Shown: positions 62,436 to 64,000 of the stretch, piece after piece
Position numbering within the stretch: position 1 is the first letter of the stretch
Layout: the number at the start of each line of letters is the position of its first letter
Source: Polyangiaceae bacterium
GTDB lineage: Bacteria; Myxococcota_A; Polyangia; Polyangiales; Polyangiaceae
Direction of reading: 5' to 3'
Assembly: GCA_019637295.1 (NCBI GenBank)
Contig: JAHBVX010000004.1
Span: 186,001 to 250,000 of the forward strand
Length of the DNA: 64,000 nt
The notes under the pieces: model-generated
Seen by the model: only the letters and a program-made list of their open reading frames with translations
Database searches by the model: none
Told to the model about the DNA's origin: nothing
Translations under genes and position numbers: made by a program

Positions 62436-62466
62436 CCCGGCAGCGCGACGTTCTGAGGTGCGTGCC
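62436..62466. repeat. Direct repeat, right copy
   Basis: 31 bases identical to the asnS 3' end copy at 61234-61264. Here the same codons PGSATF-stop are not part of asnS but end a non-genic frame, which shows that this copy is secondary. It lies 18 bases from the stop of the phosphatidyltransferase gene. Confidence 0.85.
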
Positions 62467-62483
62467 GTGCGCTTCCGACGCGC

Positions 62484-63038
62484 TCAGCGCCGCCTGCGCC
62501 GCAGCAGTTCGCGGCGCCAGTAGCTCACCGCGGCGCCGAGACCCACGATCCCGGCGCAAGCGAGCAGCGGCACGAGGGACGGTGAGCGCAGGATGCTCGC
62601 CACCACCGCCGCGAACTGCAGCACCGTGGCGACCTTTCCCGGCACGTTCGCCTTGGGATCCTCGGCGCGGATCTTTCGCTGCGGCGGGCTGAGCATCCAC
62701 CACACGACCAGCGGAGCTTCGCCGAGGTCCCGCGCACCGAGGAGCAGCACGCCCCACAGCGGCAGCTTGTCCGTGACGAGCAGCGTTCCCACGACCGAGA
62801 GCATGAAGAGCTTGTCCGTCACACCGTCGACGACGGCGCCGGTTGCCGTGGCCTGACCAAGCCGGCGGGCCAGATAGCCATCGAGCACGTCGGACGCCCC
62901 CGCGGCCGCGAGCAGCCCGAGGGCCAGCCACGGGTCCGACGCAACCCAGGGGAACGCGAACGCCATGGGAACGCGACACAGGCTCACCACACTCGGCGGC
63001 AAGAGCAGGTCCCGCGCTCGGTAACGACCCATGTCCAC
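62484..63038 (-). CDS. CDP-alcohol phosphatidyltransferase family protein
   Basis: 184 residues (ATG 63038; ATG 63032 is also possible). The full signature DGx2ARx8Gx3Dx3D is visible in SDVLDGYLARRLGQATATG followed by AVVDGVTD. About five membrane helices surround it. The family joins a CDP-linked lipid to an alcohol (glycerol phosphate, inositol, serine and others) in the inner membrane; the acceptor is not given by sequence. The C-terminus is a basic run of Arg. Confidence 0.92.
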   Translation of the reverse strand: MDMGRYRARDLLLPPSVVSLCRVPMAFAFPWVASDPWLALGLLAAAGASDVLDGYLARRLGQATATGAVVDGVTDKLFMLSVVGTLLVTDKLPLWGVLLLGARDLGEAPLVVWWMLSPPQRKIRAEDPKANVPGKVATVLQFAAVVASILRSPSLVPLLACAGIVGLGAAVSYWRRELLRRRRR

Positions 63039-63157
63039 CGCACCGTAACCCGCCGCCCACCGCGCCGCACACTCTCACGCCCTCGATGTCGACCCATCGC
63101 GGCAACGGTCGACGTCCGCCCGGGGCCGGAGCGAGCACTTCGCGCAGGGCCATGCGC

Positions 63158-64000
63158 TCACCCGACCCGGCGACGCACCAACCGCTTGCGGGCCACGTCC
63201 ACGACGAAGAAGACCGGCGCGCCGAGCGCGGCGAACGCGACCCAGCCCGCCGGGACCGGCGCGGTGCCGAGCAGCCGGTTGAGCGGCGGCCAGTAGACGA
63301 CCGCGACTGCGAACGCGAGCTCGAGGGCGATGCCAAGGAGGAGGAGCGGATTGCGCGCCAGGCCCCGGTCGAGGCCGCTCGCCGTCTCGGTCCGCCGCCC
63401 GACGAGGTTCGCGACCTGGGTGAAGACGACCGCGACCAGCGTGAGGCCGGTCGCACCGCGCAGGAGCACGGCGTCCACGTCGGTACCGTGCGCCCAGCGC
63501 CACCCCCCCGCGTCGAGGTACAGGAAGAAGGTCAGCATCGCCCAGGCGGCTTCCAGCACTCCGAGCACGAGATAGCTGCGCAGCATGAGCGACGCGGACA
63601 GGAGTCGGGTGCGCCGGCCGCGCGGCGGCGTTCGCATCGTCTCCGCGTCAGGTGGCTCCTCGCCCAGTCCGATCGCCGGCAAGAGGTCCGTGCCGAGATC
63701 GATGCTGAGGATCTGCACGACGGTGAGGGCGAGCGGGACGGGAAACGTCACGTAGGCCAGAAACGGGACGATCTCGGGGACGTTGCTCGCGAGCACGTAG
63801 CTGGTGAACTTCTGCACGTTGGCGAAGACCGCGCGCCCCTCCTCGACGCCGGCGACGATGCTGGCAAAGTCGTCGTCCAGGAGCACGATCTGCGCGGCCT
63901 CGCGCGCCACGTCGGTGCCCTGCACGCCCATGGCGACGCCGACGTCGGCGGCGCGCAGCGCCGGAGCGTCGTTGACGCCGTCGCCGGTCATCGCCACGAC
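63158..64000 (-). CDS. P-type cation-transporting ATPase, C-terminal part
   Basis: About 280 residues visible; the N-terminal two thirds lie beyond the window end. It starts inside the hinge motif [11 protein letters not shown], then [23 protein letters not shown] and the C-terminal membrane domain of P2-type (Ca/Mg/other cation) ATPases, with [32 protein letters not shown] and further helices. The Asp in IDLGTDL is at a conserved ion-binding place. It pumps a cation across the inner membrane. The stop at 63158 is clear. Confidence 0.9.
   Translation of the reverse strand, partial: VVAMTGDGVNDAPALRAADVGVAMGVQGTDVAREAAQIVLLDDDFASIVAGVEEGRAVFANVQKFTSYVLASNVPEIVPFLAYVTFPVPLALTVVQILSIDLGTDLLPAIGLGEEPPDAETMRTPPRGRRTRLLSASLMLRSYLVLGVLEAAWAMLTFFLYLDAGGWRWAHGTDVDAVLLRGATGLTLVAVVFTQVANLVGRRTETASGLDRGLARNPLLLLGIALELAFAVAVVYWPPLNRLLGTAPVPAGWVAFAALGAPVFFVVDVARKRLVRRRVG

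Overview
The window is very GC-rich DNA packed with genes on both strands; no gap between genes exceeds about 210 bases. It is most consistent with a chromosome of a myxobacterium (Myxococcota, probably the Sorangiineae/Polyangiales side). The reasons are the many lipoproteins with Gly/Ser-rich spacers after the lipobox, Cys-rich secreted repeat proteins, a MYXO-CTERM-like tail on a trypsin-like protease, a eukaryote-like Ser/Thr kinase, a hybrid histidine kinase, a MopE-like calcium motif and a large BTAD/AAA regulator. The lineage is inferred from these traits; no rRNA or tRNA gene was recognised.

Region by region. 1-3 kb: a Cys-rich lipoprotein (cut by the window edge), a TPR protein and a Ser/Thr kinase, all on the minus strand. 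3.1-9.7 kb: a penicillin-acylase-like lipoprotein; then a HAD phosphatase, a LarA-like protein and a beta-lactamase-fold serine hydrolase that look like one operon; then a small lipoprotein. 9.8-12.1 kb: a zinc-ribbon membrane protein and a hybrid sensor kinase. 12.1-22.7 kb: exported lipoproteins, a trypsin-like protease, a damaged nucleotidyltransferase pair, CorA, an extensin-like peptidoglycan enzyme and malic enzyme.

22.8-33.4 kb is the most unusual part. A 1022-residue BTAD/AAA regulator with a translationally coupled DUF4242-like protein is followed on the same strand by OsmC, two flavoproteins and a HEAT-repeat protein. Divergent from it is a tight operon of an ArsM-like methyltransferase without two catalytic cysteines, a CysM-type synthase, a second OsmC protein and an internally duplicated membrane protein. 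The content points to sulfur, thiol or redox chemistry under one local regulator; this is inference from context.

33.5-39.1 kb is a MacAB-TolC-type efflux operon (adaptor, ATPase, permease and outer-membrane channel with overlapping ends), preceded by a Spy/CpxP-like protein. 39.1-50.3 kb holds a lipase-like lipoprotein coupled to a somatomedin-B-like Cys-rich lipoprotein, a GAF/PAS/GGDEF protein, a histone-H1-like tail fused to a YbjN-like domain, a GST, hydrolases and a class V aminotransferase. 50.5-57.5 kb is rich in lipid and ester enzymes: an HSL esterase, PAP2 phosphatase, acyltransferase, and a fusion of a PhaC-like hydrolase with a degenerate acyl-CoA-synthetase domain. 57.5-64 kb has an aminotransferase divergent from an AdoMet decarboxylase, a lipoprotein, asnS, a two-gene cassette lying between 31-bp direct repeats that copy the 3' end of asnS, a CDP-alcohol phosphatidyltransferase and the C-terminal part of a P-type cation ATPase cut by the window end.

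Starts were chosen from lipoboxes or signal peptides, conserved domain starts, Shine-Dalgarno-like sequences and 4-base ATGA/GTGA overlaps. Many genes start with GTG.
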